Shown here piece after piece: positions 63,890-64,000 of a DNA stretch of 64,000 bases. The position numbers were made by a program, and so were the translations under genes. Each line of letters begins with the position of its first letter. The stretch's first letter is position 1. The notes beneath the pieces were generated by a model. The model had not been told where the DNA came from. It worked only from the letters and a program-made list of their open reading frames with translations, and did not search any database. Source of the DNA: Pseudohalocynthiibacter aestuariivivens (lineage in GTDB: Bacteria > Pseudomonadota > Alphaproteobacteria > Rhodobacterales > Rhodobacteraceae); assembly GCF_018457175.1 (NCBI RefSeq), contig NZ_JAGFNU010000001.1:726692-790691 (forward strand). The letters are read 5' to 3'.

Positions 63890-63900
63890 GGTCGCAACAC
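63890..63900 (+). repeat. 11-mer GGTCGCAACAC, copy 3, at probable IS30 left end
   Basis: The 11-mer lies in TTTCAACGGGTGGTCGCAAC, 33 bp before the transposase ATG, where the left terminal repeat of an IS30-type element would be. The right end is outside the window, so this cannot be confirmed here. Confidence 0.4.
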
Positions 63901-63932
63901 TTTAGTCTTTTTGGAAAGATGGAGTGTTAGAG

Positions 63933-64000
63933 ATGAAATATCGGACGCGGACGTTTTACACGGACAAACAGAAATCTGAGATGTGGGATCGGTGGCAGCG
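63933..64000 (+). CDS. IS30 family transposase, N-terminal part (cut by window end)
   Basis: The first 22 codons (MKYRTRTFYTDKQKSEMWDR, then WQ) match the start of IS30-family transposases of roseobacters, which begin with this HTH-preceding segment. GGAGTG lies just upstream of the ATG. The rest is beyond the window. Confidence 0.75.
   Translation, partial: MKYRTRTFYTDKQKSEMWDRWQ

Noticed and set aside
1..64000. tRNA, rRNA genes and CRISPR arrays
   Set aside because: No cloverleaf-like tRNA sequence, rRNA core or regularly spaced repeats were recognised in the intergenic regions; a covariance-model scan was not possible here.

Overview
The window looks like a chromosomal segment of a marine alphaproteobacterium of the Rhodobacteraceae (Roseobacter group). 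This is inferred from gene content: three TRAP transporters (one TAXI type, two DctPQM type), a complete aerobic phenylacetate (paa) cluster with a fused hydratase/dehydrogenase, a nosCRZDFYLX nitrous-oxide reductase operon of the Paracoccus/Roseobacter arrangement, PhoX, a BacNav-type channel next to NhaA, a pyroglutamate (pxp) operon and a Flp pilin. GC content is moderate. I saw no rRNA, tRNA or CRISPR array.

Layout. 1-3.2 kb: a TAXI-TRAP transporter (its permease runs off the left edge) divergent from a LysR regulator. 3.3-21.4 kb: the paa region in three transcripts. A left-going operon (fused hydratase/dehydrogenase, dctP, dctQ, dctM, P450, paaZ, paaX) diverges from paaG-paaI-paaK-tetR. 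A second left-going operon (thiolase, paaA, B, C, D, E, and an extra PaaA/PaaC-like gene) converges on tetR. Related TetR-type palindromes sit in both control regions, so one regulator may set the whole pathway. 21.7-25.5 kb: SDR, MocR regulator, two small enzymes. 25.5-33.8 kb: a formate-dehydrogenase-like molybdoenzyme, PhoX, and a three-subunit xanthine-dehydrogenase-family molybdoenzyme ending in a MoaD/ThiS-like gene. 34-36 kb: an orphan unknown gene and an OxyR-like regulator with its own OxyR-type box. 36.2-42.3 kb: small proteins, carbonic anhydrase, NhaA, a sodium-channel homologue, a fasciclin lipoprotein, a methyltransferase/LysR divergent pair. 42.4-52.6 kb: a degenerate EF-G-like protein, pxpA-C-B divergent from a dctPQM transporter across a 27-bp palindrome, a winged-helix regulator and an amidohydrolase. 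52.8-61.9 kb: the nos operon. 61.9-64 kb: IS3 relics, an orphan anaerobic promoter, a Flp pilin, a GNAT enzyme and the start of an IS30 transposase.

How the genes work together. PaaK activates phenylacetate; PaaABCDE epoxidises it; PaaG isomerises it to the oxepin; PaaZ opens and oxidises the ring; the fused protein supplies the PaaF and PaaH steps; the thiolase ends the pathway; PaaI rescues dead-end thioesters. The dctPQM genes in the same operon probably supply the substrate. In the nos operon NosR and NosX (ApbE) deliver electrons, NosDFYL mature the copper site and NosZ reduces N2O.

The most unusual signal is at 62.60-62.73 kb. An orphan FNR/NNR box lies at exactly the same distance from the same downstream 9-mer as in the nosC promoter. 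The predicted start point coincides with one arm of a 10-bp inverted repeat whose other arm lies about 65 nt downstream. This predicts a roughly 75-nt structured RNA made under denitrifying conditions. All three TRAP operons also carry a GC-rich hairpin between the binding-protein gene and the membrane-subunit genes.
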